NCBI GenBank assembly: GCA_011947345.1
Contig: JAAVTG010000077.1
Coordinates: 1 to 64,000 of the forward strand
DNA length: 64,000 bases
Reading direction: 5' to 3'
DNA from: Phytophthora quininea
Lineage: Eukaryota; Oomycota; Peronosporomycetes; Peronosporales; Peronosporaceae
This document shows positions 44,622 through 56,131 of this stretch, in pieces (the stretch's first letter is position 1; each line of letters begins with the position of its first letter). Under the pieces are notes generated by a model. It was given only the letters and a program-made list of their open reading frames with translations, was not told where the DNA came from and made no database searches. The position numbers and the translations under genes are program-made.

Positions 44622-46167
44622 TTATTCACTACCGCTCGCACTGAGAGAGTCCATGTACAACTCTCCCTCTACGCTGTCGGAATCCGTATCGTTATAATAT
44701 TCCTCCACCAACTTGCTGTAGTTCAAAGCTTCGAGAGCGAACTGACGCAGCCCCATGTAGATATTCTTGCCAACTGGACGGATAGAGCTCTGTGGCGAAA
44801 CAAAGTCGTCGCCTTCCACTTCGATGGTCAACGCAGGCACTGTCAGATTGTAGTGGAGGAACATGCCATCGTCGAAACACCCGTAAGCCTTGTACAGATA
44901 GGCCCCAGTCTCGCTAACGTACTGCACCTCTGGCTTCGTTGACAGCGCCTTACGCACGCTTTCCCCAGCGCCTTCATCTTCGAGCCAAACGGCTCAGCAC
45001 CGCTGCCTTTCTGGTTGCTAAATGGACGTAACACTTCTCCACCAAACGTGTGCATGTCCACCAGTCCACTAAGCCCTTCCAGACTGGTAATGAAGTCGAA
45101 AATCCCTGCAGTCTCGGGTTCACTAAGGGGATACGAACCAGGGTAAGTCTCCTCGTCCACATCACTGGGATCGAGGTTGAAATACTCCTGTGGCGGCCAG
45201 TTGCGGTTCAAATCCACTCCCCAATGCTGGCCATTCCTCTCGACCAAGTGGCGGTTGGTGCGCCACATCCGATCCACTTCCCATGTGTACTTGTATCCGT
45301 CAACGTTGACGACCGGGACGAAGACCCAGTCGAACTTGTCGAACAGAGTGGCCGCCTCTTTCTTCCCTGCTCGAAGGTCGTCCAGCATGGACGCCATCGT
45401 GAAGAACGTCGCAGCTCCTGCCTGCCATTCTCGGGCGTGGATCAATGCTTGAGTGTACAACGTCTTCTTCTCCCTCTGCTTGTCCTTAGTCGCAGTCGAA
45501 ATCTTGAAAGCGGGGATCGTTTCGCCTTCGTATGAAGTCGACACGTTCTCGTACTTGGTGATGTACTGCGGATTCTGCTCCGCTAGCTCATTGAGGAACT
45601 CAAACACCTCGTGCACCGGTCGGAAGCACTCGAAGAAGGGGTTTTCCGAGTAGACCAAGTCTTCACTGGTGTTGTCGTCCGTTGCATCTCTCAAGGCGTC
45701 CAGATAGCCTTCTGTGCGTTCGAGGCAGGCCGTCACTTCTCCTCTGTCTTTGGCCACCACTGCAGCCTCGTTGTACCCCTTATGCTTGAGCACTTTTAAC
45801 GGCGGTGACGAAGTGGTGGTCACATGCCCTCGAATATGCTTGGAGTGGATCTTGGTGGTGGACTGCAAAGCTCCAGCGGCTGCAAAATCGTTTACATCTC
45901 GGTCGGTTCCGACCACGTCTGCCTGGACGATGCTGTGTGCAGTCACTGGTCCAGTAGAGTCGACAGTCTTGATGCTGCGGATGTCCAAGCGGTGGTGAGG
46001 AGTCTGCAGAGCAGCGTCCATTGCTGCCTTGGTGCCTTGCAGACTGTATCGATGGCGAGCTGCATGGTGGCGACGGTGGTGCACTTTGACGTGGGCTGCT
46101 TGCACTGCGTTTGGGGTAAGTTTGCACTCAACAGAGCAACGGCGATGAAGATTGTGGCGATCTTCAT
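44622..46167 (-). CDS. Secreted zinc carboxypeptidase, M14 family (frameshifts)
   Basis: Metallocarboxypeptidase of the M14A type, acting outside the cell or in a digestive vacuole. Signal peptide MKIATIFIAVALLSAN (start 46167; 46185 also in frame), a His-rich pro-region, then the catalytic domain: IHAREWQAGA (zinc ligands HxxE), VVNVDGYKYTWEVDRMWRTN, GVDLNRNWPPQEY (substrate Arg/Asn-Arg), SEPETAGIFDFI, VDMHTFGGEVL (third zinc His), and IEVEGDDFVSP in the C-terminal piece (catalytic Glu). Two single-base losses: a C near 46123 right after the signal peptide, and a G of a G run near 44963. Each is explained by one missing base in a short run. The C-terminus is acidic (YYNDTDSDSVEGE). Same strand as the EF-hand/E2 gene, 115 bp upstream of it. 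Confidence 0.85.
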
Positions 46168-46185
46168 GCTGCTGGAAGCGTGCAC

Positions 46186-46838
46186 TGCGAGATCAATTGT
46201 TAACTGACGTTGTGGTGCTTGGGATCAAATGGGCAGGTCACCGGACACAGACAAAGTAGTAAACTTGGGAATTGTATACTCTATGATTTATACTTTGATT
46301 ATGAGGAGAGATACATTAGCTGCGTCCGGAATTGAAACGTAACGGATAGGTGCATCTCAGGTCGTCCTTTGTTTTGGGCGGTATGAAATCGAGTTGATTT
46401 TGCAAGTCTTCTGCTGCGTTCGAACGCAGTTTGTTGAGGCTCCGGCAAGCTGTCATGTACCGAAGAAACACGGCGAGCGAGGTTAAGCACGTGGTTACGC
46501 TGGATTTTCCAAGACTTTGCCCCAAGTATCGGACACAGCTTCGAGAGCGAGACATCTCTCGCGTCCCGCATATCGTCGTTATCATGCTGCACATTAGACC
46601 GTGGCGAACAGTGCAATGCACAGCGATCGAATTCGATCATCAAACCGCTAACTCCGCGTGCTCGGAGCGCTCGGTCACGCTGGATGCATCGTCCAAAAGC
46701 CACAGTACTGGTCAATCCGACTTCAGCCACCTAACGGAGATGCGCTCGAAGTGTAGCTACCAAAACGGCGTGTTGATCTAACACGCGATTCCAGCCATCA
46801 TTAGTCGATTTGCCAACTCGAAGACAACCTTACGCCGA
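46186..46838. other. Intergenic, unassigned
   Basis: Long but unrecognised frames on both strands (46299-46730 minus, 46431-46781 plus) overlap each other and carry no motif. Promoters of the divergent carboxypeptidase and SLC1-like genes should be here. Confidence 0.4.
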
Positions 46839-46839
46839 C

Positions 46840-48322
46840 ATGCCTTTCGTCGTTGGCACCACCGACCCCAACAGCATTGCGATGTCGCAGCCGCTGCCCA
46901 GCATGTCATTCGAGAGTCTCCACACGCCTTCCAACAGCACTATCAGCAGCTTCGAAAGTACGGGAACGCAAAACCCCATCGAACCTCCTGGCCGCATCGC
47001 GACGTGTACTTTGGACTACCCGGCACACTGTGCGGGGTCGTAATTGGCGTGGCGCTCGGCGTCGTCCTGAACACCGTTGACACACCTAGTGTGGCCATCA
47101 CGTGGATCGGTACGATCGGAGACCTGTTCATCCGAGCCGTGCAGTGTCTCGTGACGCCGCTCGTCTTCTGCGGCCTTGTAGTGAGCATGGCAGACATGAC
47201 GTTGCTCGATAAAGCCACCAACATTGGCGGACGCACAGCGCTTTTGTACCTGATCACCACTGCAGTGGCCACCACCATCGGCCTTCTAATGGCGCTAGTC
47301 TTCCGCAAAGGATTCAACTCCAAGGATCTCCCAGTGACGGACACGGCAGCGCCGATCGCCATCGAATGCGGGGATCGGCCTGGGTACTATTTGTCGTGGT
47401 CGACGAACGGCACGGTAGTGTGCGAGTTCTACGGGTCCCTGAACGCCAGCGGAGCTGCCGACAATTACGACGACATGAAAGACAAACCAGCTCTCTTCTT
47501 CGAGCGGCACCTACGAGCGATCCAAAGACACGTTCCAAGACTTGACGCTGACTGAAGCCTTGATGACCCAACTGTACGCGCTTGTGCCGAGCAACATCAC
47601 GCAGGTGTTCGCCGAGGGGACACTGCTGTCCGTCATCACGTTCGCGGTGCTGTTCGGGATGGTCCTAGCCGAGTACCATTTGAAGGCTGCGACGGAAGTG
47701 ATTCGCGACGCGAACGTGGCGTTCATCACGCTCATCGGGTTGGTGATCAAGTGGACTCCAGTGGCGATCTGCTCGCTCTTAGCAGCAGCGATCGCCAATT
47801 CGCAAGACCTCGCTACGCTCGTGAAAGACGTGGCCGTGTACTGCGCCTGCGATATCTGTGGCCAGGCCGTTCACGTGTTTGTGTTCTACCCAGTCTTCAT
47901 GCTCTTGTTCGTCAACTCCAATCCATTCGAGTGGATGTCCAAAATGGCCCGCGCGCAGTTGTTCGCTATGGGATGCGCGTCGTCAACAGCAACGATTCCG
48001 GTGTTGATGGAATGCATTGCCGCCGCCACCATTATCCCCCAGGAAATCTACCGATTCGTGGTCTCACTTGGCGCCACCATTGGTATGGATGGAACTGCCG
48101 TCGGCAAGCGTCGTCATGATCATGACAGTATGGAAAACGGTGTTGCCGAACGAAGACCTCCCTCCCGCCTTCGCGTTCATCCCAGCCACCGACTGGTTTC
48201 TCGATCGGATTCACACCCCGGTCAACGCCACGTGCGATACTGTAGTGTGCCATGTCGTGACGGAGCAAGTGCATGCGACCAAGCAATGCGCGTTGGACCC
48301 TCGCACGGATCAAGTGGTTTAA
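46840..48322 (+). pseudogene. SLC1-like dicarboxylate/amino acid:cation symporter with internal deletion
   Basis: Member of the SLC1/DAACS family (glutamate or neutral amino acid/sodium or proton symport). Recognised: VYFGLPGTLCGVVIGVALGV, RAVQCLVTPLVFCGLVVSM, an extracellular loop with possible N-glycan sites, FAEGTLLSVITFAVLFGMVL, FAMGCASSTATIPVLMECIA (re-entrant loop 1, serine-rich) and GATIGMDGTA (the NMDGT motif; here GMDGT). After MDGTA the sequence jumps to PSASVVMIMTVWKTVLP and FIPATDWFLDRIHTPVNATC (the helix 8 DWFLDR block). About 45 residues expected in between (the rest of helix 7 and the start of hairpin 2) are absent and the frame changes. Other shifts lie near 46985 and 47507. 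The deletion makes a working carrier unlikely. Confidence 0.7.
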
Positions 48323-48538
48323 ATCAATGAAGGCAACAGCAGTCTTGGGTTCGATGGCTGTGTCGATTTCACGAGCTCAATCGTCTGACACAACGCACAA
48401 GCAACCGTAAGACTTGAGCAGAAGAAAAACCAAAGCAGCACAATGTTACCTGGCGAACCAAGACCTCCATCTTGCGATGTGGGATCAAACTTCGGAAGTG
48501 CGGGTGGCTCGGACGCTCCATCGCCTGTTCAACACCAG
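48323..48538. other. Convergent 3' region
   Basis: About 216 bp between the SLC1-like gene and the SHIPPO-repeat gene, which converge. Nothing else seen. Confidence 0.5.
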
Positions 48539-51187
48539 TTAGTACCGCATTGTATGCATAACAACCAAGTGAATCAAACGTACGAAAAACTCCTTGAACT
48601 TGTCCTGCACCAGCACCTGACGACGTTCGCGCTCGTGCTTCTTGTAGCGCTCCGTCTCCAGTTTGTAGCGATAAATTTCTGCGCGAAAGTTTTTGCGCTC
48701 TTCTCGCAACTTGTCACGGATAGCGACCCAAACCACCGGAGGTGGAATGCGAGGACAATCTTTCAGCAGATCCACCACATAGTAGCAGAGTTCGCCCTCA
48801 GCGATGGGCTGCGCAGCTTGACTTCGACGCAATTGCGCACGACTGCTGCGTCTCCGTCCTTGTTGTATTAAAGTGCTGCCTGCGCTGATCGACATTGAAT
48901 TTCTTCTGCTGGGACTGATCAGGAACTCCTCAGCAACTTCATCGAGAACCGAGACGTCTGTCTTCGTCAATATGTCGGCAATGTCACGAGTCGACCCACC
49001 GCCAGTAAAAGGCGAACCGAGCGAGTGACCTGCGAGACGCTCGAGTTTATCTTTCCAATCTAGAAGTGGCGCCAGCACAAGGCTTCGGATGTCGGTGATC
49101 AAGATGAATCGACTGGCACCAGGCTTGAACACCATCAGATACGGTCTCCAATCGCTTTCCCCGTCGTCGTCAGCATTACTCGTGTGGGTGGAGCCCAACG
49201 CGATGTTTAAGAAGCCATGAGCGTGGCAGCGGAAATGCTTCACTTCCACCACCAGATTGTCGTCTGACGCGCTCTCACTGCCATTCGGACCAGCATTCAG
49301 AGCGGGGATTCCAAACCCTCGTAAAACACCATCGGCAGTCAACACGAATCGCGCATTAAACCATCGCTTTTGGTCGGGGAGGTTGAGCAGTTTGTACAGT
49401 GGCGTTTGTGCCTCGACCGTCGCTGGAGAAGCGATAATGGAAGTCTTACGGCCTCGCATAGAGCCACCGGAGGTGCTTGCAGGCAACAATGGCGCAGCAG
49501 TTGGTGAAGGTTGGAAAATCTTGTGTAGGTGTGGCATTTGGGTTATGTGCGCAATTCGCAGCCTTTGCTCGATCACCAGCCACTTGTACGCAAGACATTG
49601 CTCTCGAGCCCGCACAACCAGCCGAGCGCGACGCCACCAACGCTGCAGCTGAATAATTCGGCGCTTGATCCGTCTCACAGACATTGCGAACCGCACGTCC
49701 ACCGACAGACCAGAGAGGAACTTGCGCAGTAAAATGGCGCCCTTAACTCTGCGTTCGACCCGCAGATTGAGACGATACCGGAATGTGTTGCGAGCAATCA
49801 GAGCAGCCGCTAGAGTTCGCATTTGTACTCGGTCGCGCACGCGCGTCCAGGCCTGGAACACGACACTTTTGTACCGCAGTTCCTGTGCGAGTCGAAGTCG
49901 GCGCAATACAGACGCGATCGTAAGTAGTCGCTCTAGTCTTGTCTGAGTGAACGAAAGCACAATGAGCGTGCTCCACGCTTGCGGGATTGTCACGTTCTCC
50001 TTCTCAATAGCCACGATATTGCCCGCATCAACGGGGCCGCTGCAGCTTGATCGGCCGTGGGGCATGATGCTTTGTCTTTGATCGAGTGCGTTCAGTTCCA
50101 GTAGCGAATTGCGGCGTCTGAACGACGTCGGTCGTCGCTCTTCGATCTCAACGGGCTCCTTTTTCTTGGCTTCTTGCTCCATTCTTCGTCGTTGGCGGTG
50201 CTCCGTAGACATGCTTTCGATCTTGGCTTTATTGCGAGCGATGTAGTCGACAGCCGGCGATGTTTGCTTCACGTTTTGGTGGAAGTGCTCCCGTCGACCT
50301 GGAAATCTTGGCGCGTGGCTCCAGCTCGGAATCCCTCCACCAGCACTTGCCACCATGTCACCGGGCGACACAAAAGCGCTTTCTGGGACGTAATAGTAGC
50401 TGGACACGATGCCCTCGGTCGCTGGTGGTGCTGATACCGTACCTCGCGGCGACTCCGCAGTCACAGTATTTCTCGGTAACTGTGAAAACACGACTCGAGC
50501 GGATCGTCTTGCAGTGGCTCGGTCATTGGGAGTGTATTGACCAGGTCCTAACTGAGGATCAATGTTTCCACCACCAGCATGCTCTGGAAATCGATCAGCC
50601 GGGCTGAACTTGACACTCCCAGTCGTTGCAGGTCGACGAGGAATAATATCGTACTGTCCTGGACCAGGTGCGTACAGCGACGACTGCACATTCGTCCGTG
50701 GAGAAGTTGTAGACCGATGGAATGCTACACCGCCTCCTTTGCTGGATGTACGAGGAGGGGATGAAGGGACTACTGGCGTCGCTGGCGCTCCGCTCCGAGC
50801 TTGAGCTGAAAAGAGTCGTCGAGAAGACTCGAGCACCCGCGAACGACAGTAGTTCCCTTTTCGCTTTCGAGGAGATTCGGGTCCATTCCGCGAGGTCGTG
50901 ATGGCTAGCGGGTGGCAATACGTCGACTGGAAAGCGCTCTGCACACGAGTCCGGTACTCCTGTATCTGCAGCATCATGGCGTGTGACGTAAACGAAGTTG
51001 GCGACACCCTAGGCAATGGTGGACGGGAAGCGGCTGAAGATGAGTCAGTAGTCGAGAACAGAGCGTCTTGTTGTTGGTTTTCATTCGCATTCTTCTCGGT
51101 CCTTGCACCGTGGCCATCGGGAAGCCGAGACATCATCATTCTGTCGATACAAGCTCCGCTGCAAGGCCTACTACGGGTACCGTTCAA
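48539..51187 (-). CDS. SHIPPO/STPGR-repeat, IQ-motif flagellar-type protein
   Basis: 882 residues in one intact exon, the longest clean frame in the window. The N-terminal half is disordered and carries sperm-tail PG-rich units: YAPGPGQYDIIPRRP (about residue 175) and LGPGQYTPNDRA (about residue 215), typical of microtubule-lumen and axoneme proteins. The middle (about residues 420-580) is rich in Arg, Leu and Trp with IQ-like helices (RIIQLQRWWRRARLVVRARE), expected to bind calmodulin or centrin. The C-terminal region includes a possible PH-like sheet (LVVEVKHFRCHAHGFLNIAL) and a charged coiled coil (EERKNFRAEIYRYKLETERY). The combination suggests an axonemal or basal-body protein of zoospores; the precise role is not known. 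Confidence 0.7.
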   Translation of the reverse strand: MNGTRSRPCSGACIDRMMMSRLPDGHGARTEKNANENQQQDALFSTTDSSSAASRPPLPRVSPTSFTSHAMMLQIQEYRTRVQSAFQSTYCHPLAITTSRNGPESPRKRKGNYCRSRVLESSRRLFSAQARSGAPATPVVPSSPPRTSSKGGGVAFHRSTTSPRTNVQSSLYAPGPGQYDIIPRRPATTGSVKFSPADRFPEHAGGGNIDPQLGPGQYTPNDRATARRSARVVFSQLPRNTVTAESPRGTVSAPPATEGIVSSYYYVPESAFVSPGDMVASAGGGIPSWSHAPRFPGRREHFHQNVKQTSPAVDYIARNKAKIESMSTEHRQRRRMEQEAKKKEPVEIEERRPTSFRRRNSLLELNALDQRQSIMPHGRSSCSGPVDAGNIVAIEKENVTIPQAWSTLIVLSFTQTRLERLLTIASVLRRLRLAQELRYKSVVFQAWTRVRDRVQMRTLAAALIARNTFRYRLNLRVERRVKGAILLRKFLSGLSVDVRFAMSVRRIKRRIIQLQRWWRRARLVVRAREQCLAYKWLVIEQRLRIAHITQMPHLHKIFQPSPTAAPLLPASTSGGSMRGRKTSIIASPATVEAQTPLYKLLNLPDQKRWFNARFVLTADGVLRGFGIPALNAGPNGSESASDDNLVVEVKHFRCHAHGFLNIALGSTHTSNADDDGESDWRPYLMVFKPGASRFILITDIRSLVLAPLLDWKDKLERLAGHSLGSPFTGGGSTRDIADILTKTDVSVLDEVAEEFLISPSRRNSMSISAGSTLIQQGRRRSSRAQLRRSQAAQPIAEGELCYYVVDLLKDCPRIPPPVVWVAIRDKLREERKNFRAEIYRYKLETERYKKHERERRQVLVQDKFKEFFVRLIHLVVMHTMRY

Positions 51188-51302
51188 CGCCTTACTCTAT
51201 CCAGCTCATTTACAAATAGCAGCTTGGTGGAATGGCCACCACACAATTCTTCCCCGATATATCGTTCGCTTTCTTTAGCTGCAACGTCGTAGTCCATGCT
51301 TG

Positions 51303-52956
51303 TCACCAACCCATAGCACAGCCGTCGGCGCGGCCATCCGAACCAGCACACAAGACACCAGTCTTGGGATCACGAAGGATGATCTGTCCACGACCGAATT
51401 TCGAGCGCTGGAGCCCACTCACCTCCGTAATGCTGTGACCAAACAGCTTGCCTAGCGCAGCGATCACTTCGGAGTCCATGTGACTTTCGATGAGGACCGA
51501 ACTGCCGCTGTCGCTTGCTCCCGACTTTGCCACGTCGATGCAGAAGCGCGCGGCATCCAGCGCTTCCTGCGGGTTCATGCCATGAAGCAACAAATGACTC
51601 AGCACTTGCACATGGCCCTGCGGCTGCATAAAGGCACCCATCACTGTGAAGCTGCCGTGTAGTTCACCCGAGTCGGCAAACGTTGAAAGACCGGGGATGA
51701 TCGTGTGGTACGGCCGTTTGTTCGGGGCTAGAGCGTTGGGGTGTCCAGCACTGGCGCCGTGCAGCTCGAAGTTGCAACCGCGGTTCTGTAGTGTAAAGCC
51801 GCAGCCCTTGGGCACAAGCCCCGTGCCAAACCCTTCATAGTTGCTGTTGACCATCGACACGGCGTTGCCCTGTCCGTCCACGACTTGGAAACTCACAGTG
51901 TTGCAGCTCAACACCGGGCTTCCGCGTATGGGGTCGATCGCGGCCTTCACCGGATCAAACAGCTTCGCTCGCTCGCTCGCGTACTTCTCGCTGAGCAGTT
52001 CATTCACCGGAATGTTGTTGTGCTCCATGTCACTAACGTACCACTTGGCATCAGCGAATGCTAGCCGAAGCGCTTCAATCTGGAGATGCACTTCTTCCGC
52101 GCTACCCTGCGGCGGTGTCGAGCCATTTTTCATGAGTTCCTGCAGAATGTTTAGCGCCAACAACGCTGTAATTCCCTGTCCGTTGGGAGGAATCTCGTGT
52201 ACGTCCACGCCTTGGAATCTCGTGCTGATGGGCGTCACAAACGTGGATGTATGGTTTTGAGGTCCTCCATCGTCATGACACCTCCTTTCAACTTCACCAT
52301 GTCCACGATGGCACGTGCGATGCGTCCGTCTTCATAGAACGCCTTCTTCCCTTATCCGCAACTTCTTCGAAGCACTTGGCCAAGTTTTCATTCACGAAAA
52401 TCTCCCCAGCTTTAGGCGTTTCTCCATTGTCCATCAGCAACTCGTCAGCGTAGGGGCCTCTCAGAAGCTGACTCTTGCCTCGCTCCCAGCTAGCGGCGGT
52501 GATCGGGCTCACAGGGAACCCTCTCTCGCCAACTGAACGACGGGACTCAGGATCTCCTTCATCGTCAGCGACCCCACGTGTCCACGGCGTCTACCCACCC
52601 AGCAACCGTCCCGGGCACTGTGACGGCGTGGCCGTGGCCACTAGGGATTCTCACAGCGTCCTGACCGAGATCCTTCAGTGCTTGGTCAGTCGTCAACGCC
52701 GCAGGGCTGCGACCGCTGCCGTTGAGGCCCTTGACCGTCTTGGTCTTGGCGTCATAGAAGAGCAGGAAGCAGTCGCCCCCACGCCCGTCGAGCACGGCTC
52801 CGTGAGGTTCAGAGCTGCGGCGACTGCGATGGCTGCGTCCACAGCATTGCCGCCTTGTTTCAGGATGCACAGTCCGATCTCCGACGCGAGAGGCTGCGAG
52901 CTCGCCACCATCCCGTGGCGACCGTAGACGGGCGAGCGAGTGCCGATTCCGACCAT
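51303..52956 (-). CDS. Gamma-glutamyltransferase family protein (frameshifts)
   Basis: N-terminal nucleophile hydrolase of the GGT family; cleaves gamma-glutamyl bonds of glutathione or related amides. Starts MVGIGTRSPVYGRHGMVASS. Seen: LKQGGNAVDAAIAVAAALNL (family GGNAxDAA), GLNGSGRSPAAL, GHGHAVTVPGTVAGWVDAVD, EIPPNGQGITALLALNIL (PP..GG-type loop), CNTVSFQVVDGQGNAVSMVN (predicted autoprocessing Thr in NTVSF, followed by VVD.xGNAVS) and a C-terminal SGASDSGSSVLIESHMDSEV. The protein lacks the usual signal anchor and resembles the bacterial-type soluble GGT subgroup with NTVxF. At least four frame changes (near 52790, 52572, 52528, 52350); the two inspected closely fit single missing Gs. Confidence 0.78.
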
Positions 52957-53300
52957 TGTAGGGCGAGTTGGGGCGCGAAACTTGCACCGTTAGGACTGCA
53001 CCGGGGCTGCGCAGAAGCAGAAATGACCAAGAGGACGTGTAATGCGCCATGGAGTGCGTGACGTGGCCGACTGCGCAGTTGCCGCTGGGAATGATGCGTG
53101 TACCTTGAAGCTTTTGACACGCGTGCCAGACTGGCGGGCTACATGGCAGTGTGGAGCGGCGTGTAGGCGCACTACATGAAACGATTCCATATTTTAGACT
53201 GCCATAATTTTAAGAAAAACTTCCACCTGTTTATAATAGGCCAGGTCCATACATTCGCGAGTCGGATTTAGGATATCGCCCCCAATCCGTGCTGGAAGCG
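52957..53300. other. Divergent promoter region
   Basis: 344 bp between the GGT-family gene (minus) and the RGG/SPOC-like gene (plus). No specific signal claimed. Confidence 0.4.
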
Positions 53301-55556
53301 ATGGAGCCCGCGGACGCCTCGACGCCCAAAGCGCGGCGCAACGGCGCGCGCTCCGCCGTGTACGAGAAGTACCTCAACATGAAGAACAACGCGCTGTCGC
53401 CGTCGGGCGGCGCCGCCTCGTCCCCCGCCAAGGCAAAGCCGCAGCCGCTCGAGATCTCCAACTCCACTGGTACTTGCAACACATTTAAAATCTATATTCC
53501 CAAACAGGATTTATTGCATGTTCCACGACAAAATAATAACCGTGTGTCAATCCATTGACAAACGATGCCGGCAGACGAACAAGAGCTCGAGGCTGGAGAA
53601 GTGGTCAGTACCCTTGATGAAGACAATGTGAGCGGGCCCGAGGCTGCAGCCGCCGAGCCAGAGCCCAAGCCTGAGCCCAAGCCGGAGGCGGCAGACTCGC
53701 GGCCCGAAGCTTCTGATGACAAGGAACTAACGGCTCTTGGCCCCTCTTGTGATGCTTCTCCGGACACTGCTGCGACCGTCGCGAAAACTGCTGAACCTGC
53801 CACGCCGCCGCTGTCTCCGTCTGCTGCTGCGTTCGAACGCGCGCGTGCTCCTGCTCTGTCCAACCCTCGTCGCCCAACCACTCGCCGTCCAACGAGCAGT
53901 TTGCCCAGAGGACACCCGTGAGGATGGTCAACAATGGAAGGGACATGGCGTCGCCCCGGATGGGGCCAGGAGGCCCAATGGGCCCAGGAGGACCAGGACC
54001 AAGAGGACGCAGTCGAAGCCGAAGCAGAAGTCGCGGCAACGGCGACATGAATGGACGAGGACCGCCTGGACGCTTCGATGGACCACCGGATAGATTTGGA
54101 GGACCCCGAGAGACAACGGTCACTTCAACGGACCGGGAAGCCCGCGAGGAGGCTTTGGAGGGCGAGGGCCTGGCAGCCCGAGAGGAGGATTCGGCGGAAG
54201 AGGGCCTGGAAGCCCCCAGCGCGGCTTCAACGGACCCCCAGGAGACAATTGGCGTGGTCGATCGCCACCCCGTGGACCGCCGAGAGATTTCCGCGATGGA
54301 CCAGGCCGTAGCCCTCCTCGCGGTGGCATGGGAGGTCGCGGACGGGGTGGCCCGCGCAGTCCGCAGAGAAACGGCAATGGACCCCCGCGCAGCCCGCCTC
54401 GCAATGGCAACGGGCCACCTCGCAGTCCGCCACGTAATGGCAACGGCTTCCTCCAGGTAGTCCTCGCGGCGGATTTGGCGGTCGAGGCCTCGGCGGACGC
54501 GGGCCTGGCGATTTTGGTGGTCGCGGTCCGGGTAGTCCGCGCGGTGGTTTTGGCGGCCCTGGACCGAGAAGCCCCCACGTGACTTTGGTGGCCGAGGGCC
54601 TGGCGGCCCCCACGCGATTTCGGTGGCCGAGGCCCCGGTGGCCCCGGTAGAAGCCCACCACGCGATGGTTTTGGCGGTCGCGGACCGGGTAGTCCTCGTG
54701 GAGGTTTTGGCGGTCGTGGTCCTGGTAGCCCACGCGGTGGTTTCGGCGGTCGTGGTCCTGGCGGGCCTAATGACTTTGAACGAGGGAGATCTCCACCCCG
54801 TGGCCGCTTTGACGACAGAGGGCCTCCTCCTCCGATGAACGGCCAGGGCCCACCGAACATGTTTCCTCCGCGCGGCCGAAGCCGCAGTCCGAACCGCCCA
54901 CCTTCGGGTGATATGATGCGCAAGCGCGACCGAAGCTGGGACCGAGGAGGACCGCCGCCAGACATGATGATGAAGCGCCCCTACAATGGAGGCTTACCTG
55001 ACAGCCCTCGAATGATGGAGCCGCGTGCACTTGAGGTGAGGAAGTTCTTGGTGGTGACATTATTTTGGCGCTCATTTTCCAACTTTTTTGCGCTGCTTAG
55101 ACCCCGAGCGAATGGAATTTCGATCTGAAGCGCAGCGGCAGGCTCAAATGCCGATGCAAGGCTACTTCTCTGTCGGTCGGATTCAACCGCCAACTGTACG
55201 TAGACCGCATTGTTCTTGTTTCCTGCTCTTATTAATTGTTGCGTATTGTCCAGGCCATTGTATCTCGATGTGAAGCAGCTGCCTCACTTGAACAGGTCGG
55301 CCGATTTCTTACAACTTGAGCGACCGAACGTTAGACGCGTCGTGTACGAGTTGATGCCGGAAACCATGGCAGATGCGAATGGATACCGGGACTTCCTTAA
55401 CTACCTCATCGAGGGACGCAACGGCCACGCTCGGGCTGGGTCTGCTGCGGAGATGGAGCCCCAGGGTTTCAAAATATTTATCCTGCCCCTGGTCAAGCTG
55501 CGCGTCAGATCGGCTACAAGGCGGAGAATATGATCGCTGTCCTGCGCTCCCGCTAA
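53301..55556 (+). CDS. RGG-repeat protein with SPOC-like C-terminus (several frameshifts)
   Basis: Begins MEPADASTPKARRNGARSAV with a likely intron at about 53470-53560. A Glu/Pro-rich acidic part (EPEPKPEPKPEAADSRPEAS) is followed by a very long Gly/Arg/Pro-rich tract (about 53930-54780) made of repeated units like RGPGSPRGGFGG, with SR dipeptides (RGRSRSRSRSRGNGD) and a PPRSPPRNGNG triplicate. Then MMRKRDRSWDRGGPPPDMMM leads, across introns near 55036-55100 and 55196-55253, into a C-terminal region (LYLDVKQLPHLNRSADFLQL, VRRVVYELMPE, GFKIFILP) resembling a SPOC domain. Frame changes occur repeatedly in the repeat tract and near 55480 (missing C in a C run). Likely an RNA-binding nuclear protein. 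The SPOC call is tentative. Confidence 0.55.
54150..54780 (+). repeat. Tandem Gly/Arg/Pro-coding minisatellite
   Basis: Imperfect 36-39-bp units encoding variations of RGPGSPRGGFGG, with a short block of near-identical 30-bp units around 54360-54440 (three PPRSPPRNGNG copies). The repeat nature and GC content explain why the frame is unstable here in the assembly. Confidence 0.75.
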
Positions 55557-56130
55557 TCCAAGTATTCTCATTTACGGGACACAAGCTCACGAGATGTTGC
55601 CGCTGCAATGAATCGACAAGACGAAATTGCTGAAGGCTCAATCGACTGCGGAGGCATCTTGTCAAGGGCCTGTCTGAATTTCATGCGTTCGTTTACATTT
55701 TGCTTGTCTGAGTTGCGAGTTTCTATGGCGAATTGATAAGGCACTAATGGATTTTTATTGATTGTGTTTGTTACTCACAGAAGTAAGTTTTGCAGGAGAA
55801 CATGACTCCGTTGACACGGCTTTCCCGACAGCATCGGCTTTGAACGCACAGTACAGCTTCGCGCTCCAATGACTTTATCGAACTCAGAGGATGGATGGCA
55901 ACTGACCAATTTTCAGTAGTCAATCAATGGGTCATTGTTCCTTACTCACAGTGTTGGCCATGAAAAGAGATTGTAGCGCAGTGTTCAATGCCATTCGTGG
56001 AGGCCACGTGTGTGCCTGCTTCCCAGGTTTGAATGGGAAATTCGCGAGTGACTGGACGAGGCGAGGAGACATGAAAAGTTCGACGTTGTGAGGGTGCTTG
56101 CTCAACGAGGTGAGGAGCTACCGACGCTAA
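55557..56130. other. Intergenic, nothing recognised
   Basis: A minus frame at 55942-56274 mostly lies antisense to the ankyrin-like piece that follows. No gene supported. Confidence 0.4.
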
Positions 56131-56131
56131 C

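Noticed and set aside
51841..52260. 139-codon plus-strand frame within the GGT-family gene
   Set aside because: Antisense to the conserved catalytic half of the GGT protein.
54120..54965. A 281-codon minus-strand frame rich in Pro, Arg and Gly
   Set aside because: It is the antisense reading of the RGG repeat tract; the repeat keeps all frames open and no start, splice or domain evidence supports it.
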